From Monocercomonoides exilis (taxonomy: Eukaryota > Preaxostyla > Oxymonadida > Polymastigidae): a DNA stretch of 64,000 nucleotides. This document shows positions 43,731 through 54,169 of the stretch, one piece after another. Made by a program: the position numbers and the translations under genes. Numbering within the stretch: the first letter of the stretch is position 1; every line of letters starts with the position of its first letter. The stretch is from contig LSRY02000045.1 of the NCBI GenBank assembly GCA_001643675.2, positions 1 through 64,000 on the forward strand, given 5' to 3'. The notes under the pieces were generated by a model, which saw nothing but the letters and a program-made list of their open reading frames with translations, was not told the DNA's origin and did no database searches.

Positions 43731-43875
43731 GAAACATCAGAGGAAGATGTGGCCATGGCGGAGGCTGAAAAGATGGAGGAAGTGTCAGAGTCTGACGAGC
43801 AGTCTAAGTTGAGTGCAATTCAGATAACCATGTACTTAGAGAATAGCGCAATCAGCGGACAGAGAGAGGTTTGAT
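43731..43875 (+). pseudogene. Small acidic exon-like remnant
   Basis: The plus frame starts after an acceptor-like TATTTATTCTTCACAG at about 43714-43730 and reads EEDVAMAEAEKMEEVSESDE, then YLENSAISGQREV, to a TGA. It is too short to assign and could be a last exon or chance. It lies head-to-head with the kinase remnant. Confidence 0.25.
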
Positions 43876-43879
43876 TGGA

Positions 43880-45650
43880 GTTTGCCTTTCATTTCGCAAA
43901 AGCAGTGAAGCACGAGATTGTCCAACAAGAACAAGACCTGTACAGCTGTTTGTTCTATTTTCTGCAAAGTGCAAATTTTCATTTTTTTCTTCTGGTTCTT
44001 TCCATATAGCAGTTTTAACAGCTTAAATATTTGATCGAAAAAAAAAGTCATAAGCTAATAATTTAATTTATCGCAACAAATGTGAATTCAAAAAATAAGA
44101 AAGAAATATTAATTTGTTATTTTCATTAGTCAAAAAATGGATGTTGAAAAATAAAACAACAAAAAAGAATAACGACAAATAATAGAACACACATGATAAA
44201 TGCTATTTAAACGCAAATGATAACTCTTTTTTTGATTCACTCTTCATTTTCAATTAAGAAAATGAAAATTCTTATAGTTGTTATAATTTTCGAATAATGA
44301 ATAATCATCATCACCAAAGATGTAGTTTGAAAAGTCGTTTGGAATACAAACTGTGAAAATAACGAATTCTTCTCGTGTCAATGTAAATATGAATTGTTAA
44401 TAAAAAAGCAATTTCCCTTTAATATTTATTTTAATAAAAGCTATTTTGGTTTGCGAAAAATTTGAAAAATTAAGAAATGTGTTTCGTTTGTGATAAATAT
44501 ATAAAATTTATATATTTATTTTTGAAAAGTCGCTTTGATCAAAAATTCATCCCATCGCTGTTAATTGAAAAACACTCCTTTGCCATTATTCAACATTTGA
44601 AAATGAAAAAAATAATAAGAGTTTGTTTGAATGCGAAAAACCACAACTCGTGAAAACAAATTATTTTCAAAAAATATTTTAATTTGAATTTTGATCAATT
44701 TGAGAATTGCTTTTCTTATGAAATTGCACTTATTAAGTTCGATCATGCATGCTGTTTGGAAAGACATTTGAAGAAAAAGATGTGTTTGGAACTTTTGCGT
44801 TGAAAAAGAAAGGATATCTTTTTTTTGCAAGTTTTGATTATAACTGAATAAATTCCACTCAAGACAATTCAAATGAGGCGCAATTTCGAACTTTGACAGT
44901 TGACAATTATGACGGTAAGCGAAATGCTTTCTCTGGAGCGAAAAAAACAAAGTCATGAATTTCGAAAGTGATAGATTTTAAATTTTGGATTCAACAACAA
45001 TGCGCCGAGAATGAAAGTTTTACCAGTTGAATGTTCTTTCCCATCGTGAATGCTTGTAAAAGATGAATCAATAATAATGATGAATTCGTGCATTTACATC
45101 AAAAATCAGTATCTCCATTTTGTTTCAATGAGGATAAATCTATTCACAAACATCAGTTTGATCCCCCAAATGAATGTTTATTCATTCAGCCTTTTTTCTC
45201 ACTCCAATGAATAGAATTCGAATATTTTGAGAAATATCATTATCATCAACGTTGCAACTCATCGTCAGACTTTTTTCTTTCTTCAAAGGAAAGTTTAGGT
45301 GAACAGATAAAAACTGCACCTCATGGTACATTTCTGCGAAACCCTTAAAGAATAGTGATTATCTCATGAAATTTTAATTCCATAAGAGATTACTGGAAGT
45401 GGATAAATGCATATTGAAAGGCTGAACATATCTGTTTAAAGAAAACGCATACAAAACGAAGTATTTACAACAAAGCTGATTGATGCCCAAAATGGAATGT
45501 TGCAGATATGAAGATCAAAGAAAGTTAAGGCATAATCTATACATCTTTGTTTTCTATTTCTTAATCAAAAGAACATTTATTAAAACATTCAGAATTTTTT
45601 TTGATGACATTTAAAGAGCTATTATATGGAATTTGATAAAAACAGGAGAT
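43880..45650. other. AT-rich stretch without gene
   Basis: Strongly AT-rich. The longest frame (44561-44956, minus, 131 codons) has a Phe/Asn/Lys composition explained by base content and no ATG-led coding look. Nothing else seen. Confidence 0.5.
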
Positions 45651-45654
45651 TGAG

Positions 45655-46040
45655 AAACAAATGCAAGAAAAGAAGCAAAAACAGAAGCAGACGATCCAGA
45701 GAAGACACCTTTTCAAGATGGCTTTTGGTTGATTTAGGGGATGAGAGAAGTTCTAGACTTGAAGAAGCCTGAGATCAAACAGATGTTAAATGCACAACTT
45801 GAAAAGACGGAGAACGCGTGTGCTAAGCTGCATTAACGATACAGAGTGAATGAATATGGCTTTCAAAAAAAAATCTTGATTCCTCACCACATATAATGTT
45901 ATCTCCACCAGAAAAACGATTGCGCCAATTGCGCGCTTTCCGATATTTCTGTTGACTGTTCCAGAAAGTGCTTCTTCAACATGGGAACATTGTGTTCGAA
46001 AGAAAAAACAATAAGATCATCCTTTTTTCATTGCATACTT
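45655..46040 (+). pseudogene. Coding relic with TAG, TAA and TGA in one frame
   Basis: One plus frame runs about 125 codons without a frameshift. It reads KTEADDPEKTPFQDGFWLI, TAG (45735-45737), GMREVLDLKKPEIKQMLNAQ, ACAKLH, TAA (45834-45836), RYRVNEYGFQKK, LSPPEKRLRQLRAFRYFC, TGA, LFQKVLLQHGNIVFERK. Gln at the first two stops and Arg or Trp at the third would restore a smooth protein. Product not recognised. Confidence 0.5.
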
Positions 46041-46048
46041 TAATGATC

Positions 46049-46480
46049 TTATTCGTTGTTTTCCTCTGAGTTATAGGTGAACTTTATCTTGTGCATGATT
46101 GCTACAATCGTCACAGACTCGTCCATTTCCTTGTCTCCATCCCTGCTCCAAAACGTAACAATGCCCTCTCTGATTTGAAACATTCGCTCCGAAATAGGCG
46201 CGATGCTCATAAACTCATCTGCTGTATCATCCATTAAACATCCTGGTTCCACACAATTCTCTCCCAATCGGAACATGACTCTTCCTGGGCATATGGAACC
46301 TTCATTATCACTAATAATTCCCATCAGTTTTAGAATACACTCTCATCAACTGCGGTTCATATCCTGGATGTGCAGGAACATCACAAAATGATTCATCAAC
46401 CAGAATCTGCCCTTCGTCTTCTTCATTTTTTTTTTCGCTTGATAAAACCTACTGATTCGATATTTCATCCAAACAACACT
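46049..46480 (-). pseudogene. Acidic protein remnant, one frameshift
   Basis: The ATG-led minus frame 46324-46049 (91 codons) contains SDNEGSICPGRVMFRLGENC and DDTADEFMSIAPISERMFQI, then ends NSEENNE at TAA. Upstream, in another frame, NEEDEGQILVDESFCDVPAH and PQLMRVYSKTD read straight into it, so one indel at about 46325-46335 splits the gene. Further upstream (about 46485-46620, minus) a frame with a hydrophobic GVALLLLLSLL stretch could be its beginning. No domain recognised. Confidence 0.45.
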
Positions 46481-46551
46481 GAATTCAACTCTCATTCAAC
46501 AAAGATAAGAGGAGCAATAAGGCAACACCTGAACCCAAACCTGTATCGATA

Positions 46552-47165
46552 ATGAACATTGTCACCTCAATGAAAGCACTGGCGTCTGAGATTGTGACAG
46601 ACCTGTGCATATGGTTCTTCGTGCTCGGAATGGAATTGCGAGAGATCACAGGAGATGCGCAGCTTGCGCTACCGGAGATCTCCATCTTTCATCTGTCTGT
46701 GGTCACACAGGTGAAATTGGATACCATTACAAGGAAAGAAGTAAATTCATTGGTTGCTGCAATGATGACTCTTCTGATCATTGATGAGGCATTCCTTCTG
46801 TTGAAAATTGAGGTTCCGTGGTCAAGAAGAATGTGGAGCGCGCGCTGAGGCATGCGATGCAGTCGTAGTCGATGATCAGCATTGTTAATTTCATCTCCAC
46901 TCTGCCAAACAACTTCAACTTTTCATCTTTCCTCTGGATTAGCCTGTCTTTCAGCCTGTTCTTCTTTCATGAATCGTCACGCAACGTCCTGCTGCAGATG
47001 GGCTTTATAAAGCTGCACCTTCATAATAACGCAGTGGAGCTGTGGTGACCGTTCTTTATCAAGACTGCCTTCTTCATTGTGAGGCTTGGGCTGGAAAAGG
47101 AGGAGCTAGTGCTAGCGTTTATTCCTCGCATACAGGCACCCTGTAGAGGATGCGCGCGCTGATTG
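46552..47165 (+). pseudogene. Hydrophobic protein remnant, frame-broken
   Basis: 46552-46848 opens with ATG and has helical, partly hydrophobic sequence (LCIWFFVLGMELREITGDAQ; KEVNSLVAAMMTLLIIDEAF). From about 46878 another frame reads FISTLPNNFNFSSFLWISLS and SRNVLLQMGFIKLHLHNNAV, then ELW-TGA-PFFIKTAFFIVRLGLEK and ELVLAFIPRIQAP. The frameshift and TGA mark it as decayed. Its composition suggests a membrane-associated protein; nothing more specific can be said. Confidence 0.4.
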
Positions 47166-47179
47166 TGTTTGCATAGGAG

Positions 47180-48170
47180 CGTTGCAAAGTGATCGTGCAA
47201 TCATGGTTTAAGTCAAAGATGAGGATGAAGATGATATGGGTGATGAGGATGATGAATTCTGAGATGAAGATAAAAAATGGGAGGACAACTCAGGAAAAGG
47301 TTGAAAGGCAGAGAACAATAAAGCGAAAAGAAGCGGATAAGGATGAAATGAATGACAGAGCAGAGAGATAAGATGAGATGTTAACAGGGCTAATTCAGAG
47401 GGGTGGTGAATTGCAGCCCATGAAGAATTGGGAAGAAATGCAGATAGCGAGCGAAGGAATGATGGTTCAAGGAAGAGTAAAAGAAGAGGCCGTTGAGGAG
47501 CAGCGGCTGGTGGACGAAGTGAAAATGGAAGAGACAAAAAAAAGGCAGATGAACAGTTCTGATGATTGCTGAGCAGAGAAAGCTGTTGATGGAAAAGGAT
47601 TGGGTGCACAGATGGGACATGTTCCAGAAAGTGGCACTCAGCTTAGGAAGAGAGAAGCTGAGGAGCAGAAGAAGATCTGAAAGCAAAGGACAGGAAGATG
47701 GATAGGGATAAGGCAAATGACCATGAGGTCAATACACTTGGGCTATTTGCTTCCAGCGTTGCGTCAAGCAAAATATCCCTTTTTGAGCGTCTTTTGGATC
47801 GTGAAAACGGATAATTTTTCTATTCTTAAGCTGAAAGGAACGGCTGTTCATCAAGCAGAGCTGCTCAAACCTGACAGAAATAACATTAACATTATGTTCC
47901 GTAAAAAGAATGTGTAAGTGCATGTCTGCAAATCCGCACTCTCCTCTCCGTGTCATTCTTTATTCCTTCCAATTTGAATGGCCTGCTATTGTCAATAAAT
48001 CAGAAATGCCGAATGAAGACTTTTATAACGAAGGATACTTATTTCCTGATGATATTACACACATTTTTATTCGCAACTCATCCTCTGGAATGAAGAAGCA
48101 GGCTATCATTCTGTTCCATATAGACATGCATATACATATACGAGAAAAGGTTAATCAAAAAAATGAATAA
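47180..48170 (+). pseudogene. Charged protein remnant with several frameshifts
   Basis: Plus-strand coding pieces in order: a Lys/Glu/Met-rich helix from 47189 with TAA at 47369-47371; then LTGLIQRGGELQPMKNWEEM and EEAVEEQRLVDEVKMEETKK; then, frame-shifted, IAEQRKLLMEKDWVHRWDMF; then DLKAKDRKMDRDKANDHEVN and ASSVASSKISLFERLLDREN; then LLKPDRNNINIMFRKKNV; and finally 47910-48170, SPLRVILYSFQFEWPAIVNK to DITHIFIRNSSSGMKKQAII. At least four frame changes are needed. It was probably a coiled-coil protein with a globular end. Confidence 0.42.
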
Positions 48171-48430
48171 GAGAAGATGATAGAGATGCACTTATGAAGT
48201 GAAGCTTTCTGAAATCGAATAAACTCATTGAAGATCTACTCTTGTTTGTGAAAGAAAGGACGTTACTGATTTGGCATAAGATTTATTGAGAGAAAGAATA
48301 CGGAGAGATGAAATAATAACGATGCAGAAAACAAACAGAAATTAATACAAAGAAAGAAAGAAAGACAAAAAAAATATAGAAACTTAGATTTCCGAAGATA
48401 TATATATATATTATTGAACCGTAAACCTTT
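48171..48430. other. AT-rich gap
   Basis: A short AT-rich gap between convergent remnants, with a small (TA)n run at about 48400-48412. No gene. Confidence 0.5.
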
Positions 48431-51205
48431 GTGTATTTCTTCTTTATTTCTCACATTTTGTTTTTCTCTTCGATACCAATGAAACACACAGAAAATCATT
48501 CTTTAATAACGAGATCCTTCCATAAGCTTCATCAGATGAAAATGGTGAAGTCCATGGTTTGCCACTGCATTTTGCACCATACAGCTCCTTCATTGCCTCT
48601 TTCAACTTCTCGGCTTCAACTCGGAAGAAGTTCAGCAGAAGCTTCAGAAACGCAGATGCATCTGTTCACCACTTCTTCAAAAGAATCCCCTCAAATTCTG
48701 TTAAAAACATGTTGATCTTATGATTTTTTTTTTACGGCTATTCAGCACCATGTTGCGGTACATGAAGAATGACAGCTCGTTTTTATAAAATTCTTTCTGC
48801 ACAAACTATTCAAATAGCCACACCTCAGAAAAGTCCTTCCGGGACAGTTTCACCCCGTTGATCAACTCCTTTTACGCTTCCTATCTCTTCTTCTGTGCAA
48901 CGTGATTCTCTTCAAGCCACTTGAACACAAAGTTCGCCAAATCAGCCAACCCATTTCTGTCCCTGAACGGGTCTGCCTCGGTCTTGTCTCAATATATTCC
49001 CAGGATCTTCTTCATAATTCTTACAACAATGGCGGCACTATCTTCAGCAGTTGCAACAGACGCTGCATCAGCACAGACGACCACAGCCTGCGTGGCACCC
49101 GAAGCACACGTGCTGATTAAAACGTTTCTTGTTCCAGCGACCCAGACACTGCACTCATCAATCACTCCCTCGCCATCGACACCGCCTACAAAGGCACCCC
49201 ACCTGCCACAGACACCCCTGCCCTCAATACACCAGGAGAAGTCACAGACCACTCCGAGTCTTCCCTGTCTCTGCTTTCTGTTGAATGTTCAAGAAGCATG
49301 AACGGCCACTCCACAACATTCGCACTCGCTTAACCTTTCTTTACCACTGTTGGAACCACAGTTTTCATGCAATCATCCCGCTCCCTCTCTTCGGATCGTT
49401 GTGCTGAAACAGCCGAATTCCATGCAACTCGCTCGTATCTCTTTTTTCTGCCTTTTCACACTCCTCAGCTCACTCGTATTCTCCCCCTCCGCTTCTGTTC
49501 CTCCTCCTCCTCGCCACATCCTTCTCCTTCTCATCTTTCTCCTCTGCCCCGCCTTCCCTGCTCCCTCCAAAGTCCACTTGCACCTCACGCTCCTCCAGCT
49601 CCCGAACCTGAACAACCAGCCGCTCCACCTTCTCTTCATACGACGCTTTCATTTTCTTCTGCTCCTGCTTCTTTTGCGCAAGCGCCGTCTGCTGCTTCTC
49701 TATCACCTCCTTGAACATCGCCTTCTGCCTTCATTTTCTTCTGCTCCTGCACTTTCGACAGCGCCATCAGCATCTTCGTTTCCTTCTCCATCTTGTTCAT
49801 CATCTTCTTCTTCACTTGCATCGGCTCTTCCACCACCGCCGGACATTTCTTCCCCTTAACTGTTGGCTTCTCTCACAACACTCGCATCGTTCGCCACTTT
49901 CGCAACAAATCCCTTTGTTAGGTCGGACCCAAACATCGCAACGCAGCCATCGCAGTTGTTTGCCGCAAATCTTTCGCAGCATTTTTCTCACAGCTCCGAT
50001 GGCAGAATGAACGAAGATGAAGATGGAGCAATTCCATCCACGTCAGAGGATAACAATAAAAGCATGGTAAGCTTCACCCCCAACCAGCCAGCGAACCATC
50101 GCTGTATCCGCTCACCAGCTCACCTTGACGTGTCAGGCGTTTCTTCTCCTTCTCAATCCCTCCATCAATAAATTCGAACTTCTCCTTCATCGCAACAAGT
50201 TACTCCTTCAGCTCCTTCACTTCTGTGATGTACTTGTTACTTATCTTCGGAATCTTCCTCTCCCGCATCCGGATGATCTTGTCCTTTTCCTGAAGCTACT
50301 CCGCCAGTACACTCACAGGCTTCGATATTCGCTCTTCGTATAGGATCTTCTGCAGCAGCATGTTGAACTTTAGAAACTTCTTCTCCACCACCTGCTTCGC
50401 TTTCTCATGCTTTTCCTTTATATTCCACTCCTTCTTCTTCTTCATCTCACGTATTCCCTTCACCATTCTCTTTCTTCTCCTTCTACTCCTTCACCCCTTC
50501 TTTCTCCTCCAGAGCCGCCAGCGCTATCGCTGCTGGAGGCAGAACCACATCCTCCATCATCAGCCCCGCCACCGACAGCCCCTTCTCCACAATCTCCCCC
50601 ACTTCATTCACTGCAACAATTCCCCTCCTCATTTTGTTGACCAACTTCATCACCACACGCCTCGACTGCGGAGATCGCGACGCCAGCCGCGCTATCTCCG
50701 ACGGCAGCAGTGAAGGGTCAAACAGATCGTAGATCGACGGGAGCGCATTCACACTTTCACACAAAAGATCCGCTTTCTCCCCGACTTCGTGCCCATAGAC
50801 ACTGCAAGCGACGGAAGCGGTACCACCAGCGGAACCGAAAGCATCGCTGAAAGAGCCACATCGTACGCACACACAACACCCCCATACAATGCAACCAGGT
50901 ATGTCACACCACAACATATCCCTCGAAGCGTCTGTTGCTCCCTCAGTAACGACTATCTGTGATTTTCATACACGCCAGCCGCCTCTTGATATCGTCCATC
51001 GCTCCTGTCGAATTATATGATGCCTCCACAGCAAATACATCAGAAGGGTTAGCCGCAGGTGCTGATGATGGCTTATCATCTTCTGTCACTTTCTTCTCTT
51101 CGCTTCTCTGCGTCCAGAATGGTGAATCAGATCGGCATGCTGCTCTAGTTGAAGAAGACGAAGGCGCAGAGCGAAAAGTGGATAACTTCACAGAGGCAGT
51201 CAAAT
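48430..51205 (-). pseudogene. Large minus-strand coiled-coil gene remnant
   Basis: Pieces follow one another from 51205 down. First SEEKKVTEDDKPSSAPAANP. Then a hydrophobic segment, GVTYLVALYGGVVCAYDVAL and MLSVPLVVPLPSLAVSMG, at about 50780-50920. Then LPSIYDLFDPSLLPSEIARL. Then a long coiled coil with TAG at 50296-50298 (LAE-stop-LQEKDKII) and TAA at 50200-50202 (ELKE-stop-LVAMKEK). Further coil at about 49840-49470 (KQQTALAQKKQEQKKMKASY). Last, 49010-48430: DLANFVFKWLEENHVAQKKR, TAG, EA, TAA, KELINGVKLSRKDFSEVW, a third TAG, then FVQKEFYKNELSFFMYRNM and RVEAEKLKEAMKELYGAKCS. Several frameshifts also occur. All these TAR codons sit where Gln fits. It may be one long gene or two. The function is not recognised; a cytoskeletal coiled-coil role is only a guess. 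Confidence 0.5.
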
Positions 51206-51385
51206 GAATCTTCTCTGAGAAAAGTCATCGAACAAGTTGGAAGCTCCTTCTCTGGTGCTAACATACTATCTTCGTTGAAAAAAGAGGAAGATAAGTTCAA
51301 AAAACCGATCATTTTTGAGTTATGGAACAAGACGGAGCTGGATTTCTTTGATGATAAATCGAAACGAGAAAAAATATTTTTGTGA
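51149..51385 (+). other. Small plus-strand coding-like frame
   Basis: A 78-codon frame with natural composition at its end (SSLRKVIEQVGSSFSGANIL, KKPIIFELWNKTELDFFDDK), stopping at TGA. The preceding plus frame (50959-51207) is antisense to the start of the large minus remnant. It could be the last exon of a separate plus gene. No family recognised. Confidence 0.3.
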
Positions 51386-53280
51386 AAACAGATGAATAAG
51401 CTTAAACAATGAAGTGTGTGAAAGATGATTGTTTCTCATGAAAGAGATGAAAGTGCTATTTTGAATTGTGAATAAAAGAGTATTTCTGGGAAAATTGAAT
51501 GAAACATTTAATTATTTAATTTAAAATTCTTTTATTGTTCCATATGTTGTTCGTTTTGAATATTGTTTAATAATAATAAGCAATGAAATGTTGAATGTTT
51601 CACAATCATAAATTTCAAAAAAAGAATTCTATAATTCATGCAAATCAAATAGTATTTATCTTTCAACAAAGGAAAATAACAAAATCTTAGCTGCTGTTCA
51701 AAAATTCATAATGAATATTCGAATAGATGATATGAAAATGAAGAAAAAAAACATAGAACTCATTTGCTTTAAATAGCTCAAAAGCAGTTGCTCATATAAG
51801 TGTATTTCAAAATAAAGTTAAAAATTTATGTAATATTAACTAATTTGAATCCTGTTTTTCTATTAAAAGCGAAATAAATAACAATAAATAACATTCATCA
51901 AACTTAAATGGGAACGGAATGATCAACATTTTTTGATCATTTGTGATCATATTTTCAGATCAGTTAAATGTTTGCGACTTTTCAAAAAGAATGATACAAA
52001 TGGTTCATAATCGATTATGGATATATTATTATTTACTTAAAAAGAAACAATAACGGGAAGATCTCTGATTTTTCAAAAAGATAAGTCATATAGTTGGTAG
52101 ATAACCCGGGTAAATTATGAGTGATTTTTTTTGATACAGTCTGTCCCAAAAAAATGTTGATCTGTCCTTTTTTAATGTTGAGCATCCCGCAATAAATAAA
52201 AAATAAATTTCCCACATTCGCCTTTCGTCATTATTAACATTTTATTTGCAAGGTGTTTAACTCTGTTTCAAGAATAAAAGCAAGATTTATTGAACGTTTA
52301 AGTATTTTTCTTTGAACAAATCAATGGATGTTTGATTGCAATCAATTACTTATTCGGCTTTATCACTTTTGTTGTTTTTTAAGTTTTATTGTGTGTCAAT
52401 AACCAACTAACTTTTTTTAATGTTTTTTTTTTTTGATTCATAGGAAAGATAACTTTAATAAAATAATATGTCAATTCAGAAATACTTATTTTTCATATTT
52501 TTCTCAAATATTGAATCAAGCGGATGGAATTTTTATGAAAAAAGAAAAACTGTGCCATTCATTTTAAACGAAATGCTTATTTGAATCTTTGTTTTTAAAA
52601 CAATTTTCAACACTATCAATAATCCTCTTTTGAATTAACTGTTCATTATTTTTATTCTTTTTGGTTAATAGCCTTTTATAACATTATTTTATGTGAATGT
52701 TTGAGTATTTTTTACTTCCTTTTGTTAAAAAAATAAGATTATAAAGAACCAACAAGCCGATTTTCTTTATTATTGACAAAGATCGTTGATTAAAATAAAA
52801 GGAATATGGGTGTTTTTTTTTGACATCATAAAAAAAGATCAAAAATCGAAAAAATAAAATCTATAGTGGTATTTATTGATCATAAAAAATAAATGTATTT
52901 TTTTCAAGTCTTTAGCTTTTATTTCTGTTATATATATTTGTTTTATTTATTAATGTTAAAAAATACATACCTCTTTAATGTTTTTGATTAAAAAGGATTT
53001 TTATAATCAAGTTTCAAAAAAAAAATTGAAAAATCAATCTTTAAAAGGAAAATAGATATTTCTAAACTGGAAAAACAAAACATTGAAAAGAAAAAATTGA
53101 AAAGAAGAACAGAAAAGAAGAACAGAAAAGAAGAACAGAAAAGAAGAAAAGAAAACAAAATTATTTAGACAAATTTGACATTAATTATTATTTTTCTTTT
53201 TTTTTCCTCACCTTTGTATAGCCAACAAATCTCCGTTCATTTTATTCGATTCATCAGATTCATCAAACATAAACAGATAA
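51386..53280. other. AT-rich stretch without gene
   Basis: Long, strongly AT-rich, homopolymer-rich stretch. No frame longer than 60 codons with a coding look. It contains only the short tandem repeat listed at 53101. Confidence 0.6.
53101..53152. repeat. 13-bp purine tandem repeat
   Basis: Three exact copies and one near-copy of AAAAGAAGAACAG in tandem, in AT-rich DNA just upstream of the beta-helix fragment. Function unknown. Confidence 0.85.
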
Positions 53281-53538
53281 AGTGGAATATTGGATTAAGC
53301 CAAATTCAAAAGCTTGTTCCCTCACATTTCTCTGATTAAAATTGTTGCAAACAATGGAATTGATGCTGATGCATGTGGCAGACCCCAACAGATCCCATGT
53401 GCCACAGTGGAGTATGCTCTCAACGGATTCATTTCCCTCCTCCAAGACGCCTCTCTCACTCTTCTCGCCTCAACATTTGCTCCCACTCAAACATTCACTT
53501 TCAATGCAGTTGACACAAAAATTACTGGAATTAATTAA
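53281..53538 (+). pseudogene. Orphan beta-helix module fragment
   Basis: The plus frame reads IVANNGIDADACGRPQQIPC, then ATVEYALNGF, then LTLLASTFAPTQTFTFNAVD, and stops at TAA. This is the module header seen seven times in the 23876-36802 protein and in the 20597 copy: a C-G-x(5)-P-C-x-T-x-x-Y/H-A pattern followed by a beta strand. Nothing of the helix array on either side remains, so it is a short relic rather than a gene. Confidence 0.6.
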
Positions 53539-54169
53539 CTTTATCATAATTTTCACAACTATTTCTTCTTCTAATTTTGAACAGTTTCTATATCATTGTT
53601 AAATCCTTGAACTTTCATAGCTTTTTCAACTGAAGTAAATATCATCACTTGTCTTTCATGTAGCCCAAAATCAGCACAGGTTTTATTATTTTTTCGTCAT
53701 TTTCCATTTGATTTAGCTTCTTCATCCAATGAAAATTACGTTCGTTGAAAAACAGTAATTATCGTTCTCATTTCTTCGGTCATATCAGAAAGTTCTTCAA
53801 AAACATTTATTTCCTCAGCATACATATTTCAACATGCTTGTATCCGATTCACTTAACCGCCTTTTATAAATTCTCTTTAAATAAGCCTTTTCTTCAAAAT
53901 TGATTTTCTTCCTCATTTCATTTTCAATAATTTGTTGTGATTTTGTAGTTGTGAAATCTGCCGAAGGCTATTTTGGAACCCATCCATTTCATAAAAGAAT
54001 TGTTTCAAAGCTCTTTCTGTTTTCACTGCAAATGCTTCAGCTTCCAAATGAAAAAGTCAGATTCGATCTCCTTCCTTTGATGAATGTCTTCTGATCTGAT
54101 ATTCCAGATCAAAATTATTCATTTCATTGACGTGTTAGGTTGGTTGAAATTCTATTTCAGAATAAATAA
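53539..54169. other. Mostly AT-rich; one small coding-like frame
   Basis: Mostly AT-rich. The plus frame 53900-54094 contains VVVKSAEGYFGTHPFHKRIV and LQMLQLPNEKVRFDLLPLMN and could be another scrap of a gene, perhaps linked to the module fragment at 53281. No start or splice sites can be defended. Confidence 0.3.

Noticed and set aside
49373-49859. Plus-strand 169-codon frame
   Set aside because: Antisense to a convincing coiled-coil reading on the minus strand (about 49840-49470).
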